Assembly: GCF_025725685.1 (NCBI RefSeq)
Contig: NZ_CP107008.1
Location: 2,170,001-2,234,000 of the forward strand
DNA: 64,000 nucleotides
Source of the DNA: Halomonas sp. M4R1S46
Lineage (GTDB): Bacteria > Pseudomonadota > Gammaproteobacteria > Pseudomonadales > Halomonadaceae
Direction of reading: 5' to 3'
Shown here: piece by piece, positions 38,362-46,049 of the stretch
Numbering within the stretch: position 1 is the stretch's first letter
Layout of the letters: the number at the start of each line of letters is the position of its first letter
Position numbers and translations under genes: made by a program
The notes under the pieces: model-generated
Seen by the model: the letters and a program-made list of their open reading frames with translations, nothing else
What the model was told of the DNA's origin: nothing
Databases searched by the model: none

Positions 38362-38366
38362 GCTAG
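37416..38366 (+). CDS. IS481-family transposase, copy C
   Basis: 316 residues, nearly identical to copy B. HTH, DDE core and C-terminal SRLRLSVNNLVGLHS as in the others. Its TAG stop (38364-38366) lies in the target duplication outside the element. Confidence 0.93.
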   Translation: MNTHKNARLTPHGRALLVRRVVDEGLRPEEVAQAQGVSVRTVYKWVRRYRQEGEAGLQNRSSRPRRCPHAVPAEVREQVLERRQQRQTYRQIAERLGIGHSTVARLLEREGLNRLSALTPARPVNRYEHDAPGDLLHLDIKKLGRFERPGHRVTGDRQQNTRGAGWEYVHIAIDDHSRVAFGTRYPDETGWSACYALLEAVRYYRNLGIRFTRVLTDNGGCYKSKPFRRLCRRLGLKRKRTRPYTPRTNGKAERFIQTALREWAYARSYISSEERGRHLPAWLHQYNWHRPHASLDYRPPVSRLRLSVNNLVGLHS

Positions 38367-38871
38367 CAATCAGAGAAATACTGCCGTTTTCCATCAGACA
38401 GGCGGTGGCAGGCCTACGGATGCCCTTCATAAAGCCGCCCAGCACGAAGGCCACGGTGAAGGCCGGGATGGTCAATGCGATGCCGGGCAAGACGCTGGCC
38501 AGCATGGGGGCATCGAACCAGATAGCGAATCGATGGCGCAGCAGAAAGACCGCCACCGCCGCCAATACGCTCAGACTGAAGGACCGGCTCACGGCCCAGC
38601 GCAAATAGATCTTGATTGCGCTGGAGGCGTGGTCCTGACCCACATAGCGCATCAAGGCGTTGTCCATGCCATAACGGGCCAGGATGCCCGCGCCGAGATA
38701 GACACTCTGGGCCAGGGCGAAGACCCCGACGCCGGCCGGGCCGTAGAGGCGGCCGAGCACCACCACCAGCAGCAGGCCTCCCAAGGCGGCGATACCTCGC
38801 GCGATAAAGGTACGGGCCAGAGGGAGAATCAGGTCGCCCTTAAGGCGGTGGGAGAGCTTGGTTAGCATAGT

Positions 38872-38962
38872 TGGGTTGGGGGCTTGGAGTATGGGGTTTG
38901 GAGTTCGGTGTTTGGAGTTCAGCGTTCGGAGTCTGGAGTACAGGGTTTGGGGTATTGGGTTT
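38872..38962 (+). repeat. Single heptad array between SLC13 copy 2 and flippase
   Basis: Thirteen consecutive 7-nt units of the GGNGTNN type (GGAGTAT, GGGGTTT, GGAGTTC, GGTGTTT, GGAGTCT and others) from 38872 to 38962. One end overlaps the TAA stop of the SLC13 gene; the other lies four bases from the flippase ATG. No opposing arm is seen. Confidence 0.75.
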
Positions 38963-40723
38963 AAAACGCCCAGACAAATGGGATCAGGGCGACGGCGGTA
39001 ACACCGACCAGCACGCTCAACGGGAAGCCGATGCGCAGGTAGTCGCTGAACCGATAACCACCGGGACCGTAGACCATCAGGTTGGTCTGGTAGCCCAGCG
39101 GGGTCGTGAAACTGGCCGAGGCGGCGACCATGATGGCGATGGCAAACGGCATGAAGTCGACACCTAGTTGATCCGCCACGGCACCGGCAATCGGGAACAT
39201 CAGCACGGCGGCGGCGTTGTTGGTGATCAGCTCGGTGAACAGCACCGTGTGCGCATAGACCAGCGCCAGCGCCAACCAGGGAGCGGCCACGCCGCCCACC
39301 AGCAGTGAGGCGATGGCCCGGGCCGCGCCGGTCTCGGTCATGGCCGCCCCCAGAGCGAACGAGGCGGCGATCACGACCAGCACCTGCAGGTTCACGTAGC
39401 GCCGGGCCTTGCTGGCGGTGATGCAACGGCTGGCCAGCATGCCGCCGGCGGCGAGCATCGCCGCCTCCAGGATACTCAGCACACCGAAGCGCTCAGCGAC
39501 ACCATCAGGCCCAGGATGCCCAGCGCCAACGGCGCCTTGCGATAATCCGGCGGCGTGGAGTCGTGCAGCGCGCTGACCAGCAGGAAGTCCTTGCGGTAGC
39601 GGTACTGGTCGACGAAGTCCTGGGCCGTCTCCAGAAGCAGGGTATCGCCCACCTGCAACTTGATGTCGCCGACCTTGCCGGGGAGCCGCCGGCCCTCCCG
39701 GGAGATGGAAAGGATCACCGCCTGGAAGCACGAGCGAAAGCGCGACTCGCGAATCGTCTGGCCCAGGCCGGCGAAATCCGGGCCGATCACCGCCTCCACC
39801 AGGCAGCGCCGATGATGGGCCACGTCCAGCTTGTGCACGTCACCGTTGGCGGGCTTCAGGCCATGCACGCGGCGCAGCTCACGGGCACACTCGGGAGCCC
39901 CGATGAACATCAGGATGTCACCGGCCTGCAGGTCGGTATCCGGCGAGACCACCGTCAGCAGCCGCTCGCCACGCTGGATCTCGGCCAGGTAGCCGTGACG
40001 CAGGTGACGCAGCCCGGCTTCCTGGATGGACTTGCCCACCAGCGGGCCGGCGGATTCGACCACCACCTCCACGCAGTACTCGCGTGCCTGGTCGAACTGC
40101 TCGATGACGCTTTCCCGATCGGGAAGCAGCCGCCCGGCAAACAGCCACAGGAAGGTGCCGCCGATCACCAGTAGCGGCACGCCCACCCAGGCCAGTTCGA
40201 ACATGCCCAGGGAGATGCCGCGCTCGCTCTGCAGCAGGCCATCCACCACCAGGTTGGTGCTGGTGCCGATCAGTGTACAGGTGCCGCCCAGGATGGCGGC
40301 ATAGCTCAGGGGGAGTAACAGCTTGGAGGGAGGGAGCTTGAGCCGGTAGGCCCACTCCTGAACCGCGGGGATGAACATCGCCACCACGGTGGTGTTGTTC
40401 ATGAAGGCACTGAGGCCGCCGGCCGGCACCAGCATGCGCAGCTGGGCGCGTCGAAGCGTGGCCGGCTGACCGAGCAGCCGGTGGGCGATGAACTGGACGG
40501 CACCGGTCTCCTTGAGACCAGCGGCGACCACATAGAGGGTGGCGATGGTCATCACCCCGGGGTTAGCGAAGCCCTGCAGGGCCTCGGCAGGGGTCAGCAC
40601 GCCAGTGATGGCAAGGGCGACCAGGGCCGCCATGAGGATCACGTCGGGGGCGACGCGAGTCAATACGAGCCCTGCCAGTACCGCCACGACGACGGCAATC
40701 GAAAGATAAGCATCCCAATCCAT
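38961..40723 (-). pseudogene. SLC13-family anion permease, copy 2, single frameshift
   Basis: Two frames together cover the whole family: the first 415 codons from ATG 40723 (PAEALQGFANPGVMTIATLY, NNTTVVAMF, GGTCTLIGTSTN, two RCK_C domains) end in LMVSLSASVC-stop. The second, from about 39488, continues VLSILEAAMLAAGG to the C-terminus (NNAAAVLMFP, GYQTNLMV). Against copy 1 (LASASGWLSILEAA) one G is missing in the TCGGTG context near 39487. Everything else is intact, so this is recent or an assembly error. Proposed sulfate importer of this locus. Confidence 0.85.
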
Positions 40724-40843
40724 GGGTTATCTATCCAGAAGGTAATTGAGCGAAGAAGGAGGCATGGGTCAACGCGGTGCGCGTGGTGCGCAAGTAGCGG
40801 GTGAATGTCAGGGAGTGACTGGCATGCCTGTTTTTTGTTGTTT

Positions 40844-41032
40844 GGGGTAGAGAGTATGGAGTTTAGGGTAAAGAGTTTGGAGTTGAGAGTGTGGGGTACG
40901 GGGTAAAGAGTTTGGGGTACGGGGTAAAGAGTTTTTGGTATGGAGTAAAGAGTATGGAGTAGAGAGTTTGGTGTTTAGGGTGTGGAGTACGGAGTGTGGA
41001 GTTTGGGGTCAGGGGCGCGGAGTTTGGTTGCG
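40844..41032 (+). repeat. Left heptad arm flanking the four-helix-bundle gene (27 units)
   Basis: 189 bp made of exactly 27 seven-base units in unbroken phase; 25 of 27 have GT at positions 4-5 (GGGGTAG, AGAGTAT, GGAGTTT, AGGGTAA and so on). The last three units overlap the 3' end of the four-helix-bundle gene and contain its TGA stop. Confidence 0.9.
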
Positions 41033-41386
41033 CTTGACCTTTCCCCTTGTGTGTTTGATCAGGCCGCCGAGCTGGGCGAAGACTTGCTCGATGCGTTCCA
41101 TGATTTCCTGGATGTCGGGCGTTAGCCCGAGGCGCTGGGCGAGCTGGCATTGGGTTTCCAGCTCGTTGAGTGAGCCACGGGCGATGACCAGGAATCGCAG
41201 GAACTCGGCGGGGCTGCCTCGGCCGGCGCCTTCGGCGATGTTACTGGGTATCGAAACCGCAGCTCGCCGCATCTGGCTGGTGAGACCGAACTGCTCCGAG
41301 GAGGGGAACCGGGCAGTCAGCCTGTACACTTCCTCGACAAGCTGCATGCCCTGTTGCCAAGCGTGAAGGCCGTGATAGCTCCTCAC
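41009..41386 (-). CDS. Four-helix-bundle protein (23S rRNA intervening-sequence type)
   Basis: 125 residues, GTG start at 41386. Family core: LHAWQQGMQLVEEVYRLTARFP, FGLTSQMRRAAVSIPSNIAEGAGRGS, FLRFLVIARGSLNELETQCQLA. Homologues occur inside 23S rRNA intervening sequences and, more distantly, as Avd proteins of diversity-generating retroelements; biochemical function is unclear. Here it fills the loop between two inverted heptad arrays: the start codon is inside the first unit of the right arm and the stop inside the left arm. A GGAG from the array may serve as its ribosome site. No reverse transcriptase lies nearby. Confidence 0.88.
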   Translation of the reverse strand: MRSYHGLHAWQQGMQLVEEVYRLTARFPSSEQFGLTSQMRRAAVSIPSNIAEGAGRGSPAEFLRFLVIARGSLNELETQCQLAQRLGLTPDIQEIMERIEQVFAQLGGLIKHTRGKVKRNQTPRP

Positions 41387-41534
41387 GCCTTACTCCACCC
41401 CCTTCACACTGAACCCCTCACCCTATACTCCACACGCTCCACCCCTCACGCCCTACCCCACACTCTCTACCCCTCACTCCCGACTCCACACTCTCCACCC
41501 CTCACTCCCAACTCCTCACCCTACACCCCTCACT
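41381..41534 (-). repeat. Right heptad arm flanking the four-helix-bundle gene (22 units)
   Basis: 154 bp, exactly 22 units in one phase; 21 of 22 have AC at positions 5-6 of CCNNACN on the plus strand, the reverse complement of the left arm's type. It starts on the gene's GTG codon and ends on the wzc TGA stop (41530-41532). Confidence 0.9.
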
Positions 41535-43719
41535 TATACGAATAGTTGTAGTAGCCGTACCCATAGCTGGTGGCGGCCTTGCGCTCCATGGCGTTGAGGA
41601 TGGCGCCCTTGACCGTCACGCCGGCGTTTTCCAGCCGTTCCCTGGCGATGGTGATCTCCTTGGCCGGGTTGAGCTGGAAGCGCGCCACCATCAGGGTGGT
41701 CCCACACTGCGCGCCGACCACAGAGGCGTCGGTCACGGCCAGTACCGGCGGCGTATCGATGATCACCAGGTCATACCGGGCCTCGGCTGCCTCGATGAAG
41801 GCGGTGAAGCGCTCGCCCATCAACAGTTCCGAGGGATTGGGCGGTGCCGTGCCGCGGGCCACGTAATCCAGGCCATCCATCGAGGTGGAGCGGATCTGCG
41901 CCTCCGGGGAACTCTTGCCGGAAAGCAGGTCGGAGAGACCGCCTTCGCTGGGATGCCCGAAGGCATGGTGGATGTGGCCCCGACGCATGTCGGCATCCAC
42001 CACCAGCACCCGCTGCCCGGCCTGGGCGCAAACGGCGCCGAGGTTGACCGTGATGAAACTCTTGCCGATACCCGGGCTGGGGCCGGTGATCATCAGGCGC
42101 TTGTTGCCCGCCTCCAGCATGGCGAAGTGGAGGCTGGTGCGCAGCCCGCGCAGGGCCTCCACGCTGGTATCGGCCGGCGCCCGCTCGGCGAGCACGGCGG
42201 TGGCCACCGCATTGCCATGGCCATCCTTGCGGCGCTTGATGCGCTTGACCAGTTTGCCCTGCTCCTCGGAGAGGGGCACGGTGGCATAGACGGAAAGGCC
42301 GGTCTCCTGGATCTGCTCCGGCGCCTCCACGCCACGGTGGAAGGCGGCCCGCAGCAGCACCCCGCCCACGGCCAGCATACCGCCCAGCAGGGTGGCCACC
42401 ACCACGATCAGCGGCTTGTTGGGCTTGACGGGTTCCGGCAGGGTGGCCGCCTGGTCGAGGATGCGCACATTGCCCACCGTGCTGGCCTCGGCGATCTCCA
42501 TCTCCTGCACCTTGTTGAGCAGTTGAACGTAGATCTCCTGGCTCACTTCCACGTCGCGCTGCAGGCGCAGGATCTCCTGCTGGGTTGCCGGGAGACCGTC
42601 GATCTGCTCGTTGAGTTTGGCTCGCTCCCGCTCGAGCTGCTGCTTCTTGTCGAGCAGCGCCGCATAGGTCGGGTGGCTCGGGGTGAAGTTGCGCGAGATC
42701 TCGGTCTCGGTGAACTCCAGCTCATTGAGCTGGCTCTCGAGGCTCACCAATCGCTCGAGCACCGCCTGGGTCTCGAGGGAAAGATCGACGCTGTCCTGGT
42801 CGGTACGGTAGGCGTTCAGGCGGTTCTCGGCCGCCCGCAGGTCGCCGCGCACCTTGGGCACCTGTTCATCCAGGAACTCGAGACTCTTGCGCGCTTCCTC
42901 GGATTGGCGACGCACATTCTGCGAGACGTAGATATCCGCCACGGTGTTGAGAGTCTTTTGCAGGGCCTCGGGCTGGGGCCCCGTCATCGACCAATTCAGG
43001 ATGCCGGTCTCCTGCCCCTGCTCGTTGATGCCCAGCTGGCTGCGCAGGTCGAGAAAGGCGGTCATATGCTTGACGTGGGTGATCTCGAACCGGGCGCCGG
43101 GTGCGGCTGCCAGTTCGGTGACCCGCAGCGACACCTCGCCATTCTCGAAACTCTCCAGCTGCCCGGCTTGCCCCTCCCCGAGGCTCTCGCCGTCGTGGAA
43201 GAGGCGATAGCGATCGCCCTCCAGCACCTCGAGCTCCAGGGGCTCACCGCGCCAGGCATCGGTCACCGGCATCTCGCTGATGGCGATCTCTTCACCGGCC
43301 CAGGTACTCGCCCAGCCGTCGGCGAAGCCCGGCCGCTCGATGCCGTGACGGACGAGGAAATCACCGATCAGCGGCAGCCGCTGCGGCGCGACCACGATAT
43401 CCAGGTTGAGCAGGTTGACCGCATCCCCCAGCACCATGCGCGAACGGATGATCTCGATCTCGACCTGGGAGGGCGGCTCGCCGCCCAGCATGCTGGTCAC
43501 GTCGTCCAGCGGGTTCATGCCGGGAGAGTCCTCTTCCACCTGCACCAGGGCCTCGGCCCGGTACACCGGCGTGGCCAGCAGGGCATAGGTCACCCCGATC
43601 AAGGCAAAGACCAGCGTCGTGCCGGCGATCCACCACTTGTAATCGAGAAGCAGGCCGAAGAGCCGACCGAGATCGATCTCGTCATCGGCAGGAGAAGGGC
43701 TACGGGATGCGTCAGACAT
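41530..43719 (-). CDS. wzc: Polysaccharide co-polymerase/tyrosine autokinase Wzc
   Basis: Controls Wzy-dependent chain length and export. 729 residues from ATG 43719 (no strong ribosome site). Wzz domain: DDEIDLGRLFGLLLDYKWWI with the first membrane span, a long periplasmic coiled coil, then the second span near PNKPLIVVVATLLGGM. The cytoplasmic BY-kinase follows: Walker A GPSPGIGKSF, VLVVDADMRRG, IIDTPPV, and a C-terminal tyrosine cluster YGYGYYNYSYK for autophosphorylation. Downstream of wzb. Its stop lies in a heptad array. Confidence 0.95.
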   Translation of the reverse strand: MSDASRSPSPADDEIDLGRLFGLLLDYKWWIAGTTLVFALIGVTYALLATPVYRAEALVQVEEDSPGMNPLDDVTSMLGGEPPSQVEIEIIRSRMVLGDAVNLLNLDIVVAPQRLPLIGDFLVRHGIERPGFADGWASTWAGEEIAISEMPVTDAWRGEPLELEVLEGDRYRLFHDGESLGEGQAGQLESFENGEVSLRVTELAAAPGARFEITHVKHMTAFLDLRSQLGINEQGQETGILNWSMTGPQPEALQKTLNTVADIYVSQNVRRQSEEARKSLEFLDEQVPKVRGDLRAAENRLNAYRTDQDSVDLSLETQAVLERLVSLESQLNELEFTETEISRNFTPSHPTYAALLDKKQQLERERAKLNEQIDGLPATQQEILRLQRDVEVSQEIYVQLLNKVQEMEIAEASTVGNVRILDQAATLPEPVKPNKPLIVVVATLLGGMLAVGGVLLRAAFHRGVEAPEQIQETGLSVYATVPLSEEQGKLVKRIKRRKDGHGNAVATAVLAERAPADTSVEALRGLRTSLHFAMLEAGNKRLMITGPSPGIGKSFITVNLGAVCAQAGQRVLVVDADMRRGHIHHAFGHPSEGGLSDLLSGKSSPEAQIRSTSMDGLDYVARGTAPPNPSELLMGERFTAFIEAAEARYDLVIIDTPPVLAVTDASVVGAQCGTTLMVARFQLNPAKEITIARERLENAGVTVKGAILNAMERKAATSYGYGYYNYSYK

Positions 43720-43783
43720 GCGAATACCGGTTGAAGATGGAAAAGGGTTATCGGAAACCGAAGCGGAGTGCCTCCGCGGGGAT

Positions 43784-44221
43784 TCACAACTTGCTGGCCC
43801 AGCTGGTGGTGGCCTCCCCCAGCAGGCGGTGCACATGCACGAAGGCCTCGCGGCTCTTGCGGTAGGGATCGGGGATCTCGCGTCCCTGGCCGTCATCGAG
43901 CCAGCGCCCCAGCAGCATGGTCTTGCCCAGTGCCGCCGGCGAGAGATCGGCCACGGCACGCCGCTGACCCTCGCTCATCACCAGCACCAGGTCGGCGGCT
44001 TGCAGCATTTCCGGGGTCAGTTGCCGGGCCTTGTGCTCGCTGACGACCAGCCCGTCGGCCTCGGCCTGCTCGCGAGCCGTGGGATCGACGCCCTGATCCA
44101 CCAGGGCACCGAGGCCGGCCGAGGTCACCTCTCGGTCCGGCAAGGCACGGCCCAGCATGGCCGCCGCCACCGGGCTACGACAGATATTGCCGATACACAC
44201 GACCAGGATACGCTGAAACAT
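43784..44221 (-). CDS. wzb: Low-molecular-weight protein-tyrosine phosphatase Wzb
   Basis: 145 residues. P-loop VVCIGNICRSP near the N-terminus (C-x5-R-S) and the general-acid DPYRKS near residue 118. Dephosphorylates the Wzc tyrosine tail, which cycles during polymerisation. Its ATG overlaps the wza stop (TGATG), so the two are coupled. Confidence 0.95.
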   Translation of the reverse strand: MFQRILVVCIGNICRSPVAAAMLGRALPDREVTSAGLGALVDQGVDPTAREQAEADGLVVSEHKARQLTPEMLQAADLVLVMSEGQRRAVADLSPAALGKTMLLGRWLDDGQGREIPDPYRKSREAFVHVHRLLGEATTSWASKL

Positions 44222-45351
44222 CAGATATCATCCCGGAGGTCGTTGGCATCCCTCGCCGTGCGAGTGACCTGGTAGATGGACGTCACGGTGGGCAGGAGCT
44301 GGTTGATCACGCGGTTCCAGCGACCCAGCGGCGTGGTGGTGACGTAGACGATATCGGTGGGCTGGAGCCGGAACTCGGTGCCCAGCACCATGGCCGTGGC
44401 GTTGCGGGCATCCAGCTGGTAGACCGTGGCCAGCTTGTCGCTCTCCTGCGGCTTGCGGCGGATGACGAAGATGCCGCTGGCATCGGCCTGGGCCTCGTCG
44501 AAGCTACCCGCCTGGGCCAGGGCGTCGGTCAGGGTCAGGCGCGAGCGCCCCATCGGCAGCGACTGCGGCTCGCCCACCTCGCCCATCACGAAGACCTTCT
44601 GGTTGCCCACATCCGGCACATGCAGCACATCGCCATCCTGCAGCAGCAGGTCCTGGGCCAGCTGGCCGTCATTGAGCATGTCATAGAGGGAGAGCGTGCG
44701 CGTCTGGCCTTCCCGGGTCAGCTGCACCTCGTGCCAGTTGGCCAGCTCACGGGGGCCGCCCGCCTGGCTGATGGCATCCAGCACGGTCATCGGCACGTTG
44801 GTGATGGGCAGGCGCCCGGGCTCCTGCACTTCGCCGGTCACCAGCACCTTCTGCGAATTGAAGCTCGCCACCTTGACCTCTACCTGGGGCTCGGGGATGA
44901 CCGCCCTCAGACGGCGTGTCAGCGTATCGCGCACCTCCGTCATGGTCATGCCAGCCACCTCGAGACGCCCCACATAAGGATAATAGATGCTGCCATCCTG
45001 GTGGACGGTATTGCCGGATTCCTCGGCGCTGCGCTCCCCCCCCGCGGGAATGGTCAGCTCGGGATGTTCATAGACGATGATGCTCAGCACATCGCCCTTG
45101 CCGATGCGGTAATCGTAGCCCTCGACCGCGGCACGCTGCTCTTCACCCGCCTGACGCCGCTCGACGCCGGTGTCGGCCGGTTGCTGGGCGTTGATCAGCC
45201 CGAGCGTGATGGGTTCGACATCGACCAGATCGTCGATGGGGGCGCTCTCGCTGCGGTAATCCACATGACTGCCGGGAGCGAAGGCGCAGCCGGATAGCCA
45301 GGCCGCAGAGCACAGGACGAGCAAGAGGGTACGGGGCGTGGAATGACGCAT
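44221..45351 (-). CDS. wza: Outer-membrane polysaccharide export lipoprotein Wza
   Basis: Forms the octameric export channel. 376 residues from ATG 45351; signal peptide with lipobox WLSGC (Cys about residue 22). Poly_export domain YDYRIGKGDVLSIIVYEHPEL, then SLBB domains (KVLVTGEVQEPGRLPI and KVFVMGEVGEPQSLPM). Length matches E. coli Wza (379). First gene of the locus, with an ops element 39 bp upstream. Confidence 0.95.
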   Translation of the reverse strand: MRHSTPRTLLLVLCSAAWLSGCAFAPGSHVDYRSESAPIDDLVDVEPITLGLINAQQPADTGVERRQAGEEQRAAVEGYDYRIGKGDVLSIIVYEHPELTIPAGGERSAEESGNTVHQDGSIYYPYVGRLEVAGMTMTEVRDTLTRRLRAVIPEPQVEVKVASFNSQKVLVTGEVQEPGRLPITNVPMTVLDAISQAGGPRELANWHEVQLTREGQTRTLSLYDMLNDGQLAQDLLLQDGDVLHVPDVGNQKVFVMGEVGEPQSLPMGRSRLTLTDALAQAGSFDEAQADASGIFVIRRKPQESDKLATVYQLDARNATAMVLGTEFRLQPTDIVYVTTTPLGRWNRVINQLLPTVTSIYQVTRTARDANDLRDDI

Positions 45352-45389
45352 AAGGGACTGCCTGTAGGGTAAAACGCCAGGACGTTCGG

Positions 45390-45402
45390 GCACGCTACCG
45401 CC
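45390..45402 (-). promoter_or_regulatory. ops element (RfaH recruitment site) upstream of wza
   Basis: The minus strand reads GGCGGTAGCGTGC, the exact ops core, in the leader of wza and in the correct orientation. RfaH loading here would allow full-length transcription of the long minus-strand polysaccharide operon. An identical element precedes the SLC13-cysQ pair at 2480-2492. Confidence 0.8.
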
Positions 45403-45549
45403 CCGGGATACCATGGCTTTCCCCGAGGCCTGTCGCCATATGGCAACGCGCAAGTGTTTGTATGTGCTGAGTGTTGCTAAGCAGCAAGGTAGCGAGTCTA
45501 CATGACAATCTCGCTGCAGCTCTAGTACTAAAGGCTTAGCTGACCTCAT

Positions 45550-45569
45550 GTGTAAGTGATCTCTTACAC
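45550..45569. promoter_or_regulatory. Perfect palindrome, probable operator, wza-yjbE intergenic region
   Basis: GTGTAAG-N6-CTTACAC, a perfect 7-bp inverted repeat between the divergent wza and yjbE. Its TAAG-N6-CTTA core has the size of an RcsAB box, but the regulator here is unknown. Confidence 0.5.
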
Positions 45570-45590
45570 GGATGTGAGAAGACTGATATA

Positions 45591-45611
45591 TTTCATGATC
45601 ATTCCATGAAA
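45591..45611. promoter_or_regulatory. Second palindrome in the wza-yjbE intergenic region
   Basis: TTTCATG-N7-CATGAAA, a perfect 7-bp inverted repeat 21 bp from the first. Together they suggest two regulators, or one cooperative regulator, acting on both divergent operons. The rest of 45352-45729 is leader DNA without a gene. Confidence 0.45.
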
Positions 45612-45729
45612 AAACTCATCCTCGGCGAGACATCGGCGCGTTCACCGCCTACCATACGAATCGTCGAGACGTTAGGACTGGCTAGCAGCAGCTCTGGCCG
45701 CAACACACAACGCGACGGGAGAAAACAGG

Positions 45730-46047
45730 ATGTTACGCAAAACGTTTGCATTGATCGGTATCGTCGGGATGCTGGGCTCACCGCTGGCGAGCGCCCAAAC
45801 GGAAGGCGGCGCGGGTGCAGCTGGCACCACGGGGGGCGCCGCGGCTGGCGGAGCCGCTTCCAGTGGCGGGCTGGCCGGCATCGGGGCCGCCACCGGCCTC
45901 TCCACCGCCGCCTTGACGGGTATTGCCGTTGCCGGGGCCGTGGCCGTCGGGGTCGGCATCAGCTCAATCGCGTCAGACGATGACGATGGCGGCAGCAGCG
46001 GTACCTCCGGCACCACTGGCACCACGGGGACGACCGGCACCTTCTGA
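45730..46047 (+). CDS. yjbE: YjbE-family exopolysaccharide production protein
   Basis: 105 residues: signal peptide (FALIGIVGMLGSPLASA), then a Gly/Ala/Thr-rich low-complexity body with one hydrophobic segment (TALTGIAVAGAVAVGVG) and SDDDDGGSSGTSG near the end. Small secreted YjbE proteins head yjbEFGH operons that influence extracellular polysaccharide in enterobacteria. Followed after two bases by yjbF. Confidence 0.8.
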   Translation: MLRKTFALIGIVGMLGSPLASAQTEGGAGAAGTTGGAAAGGAASSGGLAGIGAATGLSTAALTGIAVAGAVAVGVGISSIASDDDDGGSSGTSGTTGTTGTTGTF

Positions 46048-46049
46048 CC

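Larger units (their letters stand above)
36497..38868 (-). pseudogene. Oligosaccharide flippase gene interrupted by IS481 copy C
   Basis: The N-terminal part (38868-38362) reads MLTKLSHRLKGDLILPLARTF with GRLYGPAGVGVFALAQSV. The C-terminal part (37327-36497) continues GLVLILHFLSPLGIANAGW. Joining them over one copy of GCTAGC gives an unbroken 445-codon frame with about twelve membrane spans, normal for MATE/Wzx-like flippases. So the IS481 is the only lesion and is recent. The ATG has no Shine-Dalgarno; its upstream DNA is a heptad array. Its job in export would overlap that of wzx. Confidence 0.88.

Noticed and set aside
40844..41534. Diversity-generating retroelement built around an Avd-like protein
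   Set aside because: No reverse transcriptase, template repeat or variable repeat is nearby; only the four-helix-bundle fold is shared.
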